This document shows, piece after piece, positions 13,527 through 14,233 of a stretch of 14,233 bases of DNA. Below the pieces are notes generated by a model that was not told where the DNA came from, searched no databases, and worked only from the letters and a program-made list of their open reading frames with translations. The translations under genes and the position numbers were made by a program. The DNA is from JASHVB01 sp049522565. Its GTDB lineage: Bacteria; Pseudomonadota; Alphaproteobacteria; Acetobacterales; Acetobacteraceae. How positions within the stretch are numbered: position 1 is the stretch's first letter; the number at the start of each line of letters is the position of its first letter. The stretch lies in assembly GCA_049522565.1 (NCBI GenBank), contig JBEKNT010000151.1:1-14233 (forward strand), written 5' to 3'.

Positions 13527-14233
13527 GTGGTAACCAGCCGTACGGAACGCCGCCAGGTCGGCGTCGCAGCATTCTGGGTGAAGGGACTGGCCGAGGCCTT
13601 CAAGGACGAGGGCCTCGATGTTCGTGCGTTGTTTCGCGAAGCCGGTGTGGATTTGGCCGCACTGGACAACCCGGATCTGCGGGTCCCGAGCGAAACGGTC
13701 GGTCTTCTCTGGCGGCTTGCCGTCAAATGGTCGGGCAACCCCGCGATCGGGCTCGCCGCTGCGTGTGTTCCCAAGCCAGCGCAGTTCGACGTCGTCTGCT
13801 ATGCCATGATGTCGTCGCCCGATCTGCGCGGTCTGCTGGCACGGCTCGCGCGATACTTTCGGGTTATCAGTGACCTTGTCAGCTTTACTGTCACGGAGAG
13901 CCAGGAAGGATTTCGAGGGCGCCTGAAGTTGGCCGACGACGAAACGGGTATGGCATGGCAACACTACGCCTTTTCGTTGCTGTCGTTGCTGTCGCTTATC
14001 CGATGGATCATGATGCGTGATCTACACCCACTGGCGGTTGAACTGATCACCACGGCAGAAGATGAGGTTCATCCGTACCAGGAGGCGTTTGAATGCCCTC
14101 TGCGTCTGGGCGCCTCGGCAAACGTTTTGTTGTTCTCGCATGCCGACGTTGATCTGCCGTTGCCCACGGCCCAGCCGCGCCTTGCCAGCGTCCACGAACG
14201 GGTTGTTGGCGAGTATCTTGCCCGGCTCGATCA
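13527..14233 (+). CDS. AraC-family transcriptional regulator (arabinose-binding-type N-domain), 3' end cut off
   Basis: The frame starts at GTG 13527, 6 bases after GGGAGAG, and runs open to the window edge (235 codons seen). The N-terminal sequence matches the large AraC subgroup with an Arabinose_bd-type domain, as in OruR/MmsR-like regulators: FWVKGLAEAFKDEGLD, LFREAGVDLAALDNPDLRVP, LAAACVPKPAQFDVVCYAMM, then LRGLLARLARYFRVISD and the EAFECPLRLGASANVLLFSH segment near the end of the domain. The last codons (HERVVGEYLARLD) are the usual link into the helix-turn-helix domain, which lies beyond the window. It would be a DNA-binding activator responding to a small molecule; the effector and targets cannot be read. 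It is divergent from the response regulator, with 261 bases between, and might act on that side. An unbroken frame and family match make the call firm; the start is moderately sure. Confidence 0.85.
   Translation, partial: MVTSRTERRQVGVAAFWVKGLAEAFKDEGLDVRALFREAGVDLAALDNPDLRVPSETVGLLWRLAVKWSGNPAIGLAAACVPKPAQFDVVCYAMMSSPDLRGLLARLARYFRVISDLVSFTVTESQEGFRGRLKLADDETGMAWQHYAFSLLSLLSLIRWIMMRDLHPLAVELITTAEDEVHPYQEAFECPLRLGASANVLLFSHADVDLPLPTAQPRLASVHERVVGEYLARLD

Noticed and set aside
1..14233. tRNA, rRNA or insertion-sequence transposase genes
   Set aside because: No cloverleaf, rRNA-like stretch or transposase motif was seen on either strand by reading; a tRNA or IS search program was not available.

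Overview
The window is high-GC DNA with strongly GC-biased third codon positions. Its families (IlvD/Edd sugar-acid dehydratase, a cluster of Cache-type chemoreceptors whose C-termini all end in VRAA, an AraC regulator with an arabinose-binding-type N-domain) fit an alphaproteobacterium. My best guess is Rhodospirillales/Acetobacteraceae; this is inferred from style, not proven. Almost everything is on the minus strand. Only the first small gene and the last partial gene are on the plus strand.

Layout. 88-577: a frameshifted GxxExxY-family gene enclosed by ~40-bp inverted repeats, which looks like a small mobile-type cassette. 578-1131: no confident gene, possibly a decayed small ORF. 1132-2793: a polytopic membrane protein resembling GT-C-type glycosyltransferases, preceded by a TTAA-N7-TTAA motif. 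2984-3083: a near-perfect palindrome with 46-bp arms and no gene inside. 3131-4924: IlvD/Edd-family sugar-acid dehydratase. 5215-6252: a periplasmic or lipid-anchored solute-binding protein with no transporter partners. 6377-7294: a formyltransferase closer to the formyl-THF hydrolase domain of ALDH1L than to classical Fmt, whose stop codon lies in an 18-bp tandem repeat. 7419-7520: a palindromic intergenic repeat. 7558-12385: three methyl-accepting chemotaxis proteins in tandem (Cache, soluble PAS, Cache). 12777-13265: a single-domain response regulator. 13527 to the end: a divergent AraC-family regulator, cut by the window edge.

How it works together. The right half (7558-14233) is a sensory locus: two membrane chemoreceptors with periplasmic Cache domains flank a cytosolic PAS chemoreceptor, with a stand-alone receiver protein upstream. 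No CheA, CheW, CheR or CheB is present, so these receptors must feed a signalling array encoded elsewhere. The left half is a series of single-gene metabolic or transport units separated by structured repeats, with no evident common pathway.

The most interesting signals are the repeats. The GxxExxY gene sits exactly inside an inverted-repeat bracket whose inner end supplies its Shine-Dalgarno sequence. The empty palindrome at 2984-3083 is built from similar CACnnAG-like words and may be a gene-less relative. Two TTAA/TTAACC palindromes upstream of minus-strand genes resemble CtrA-type sites.
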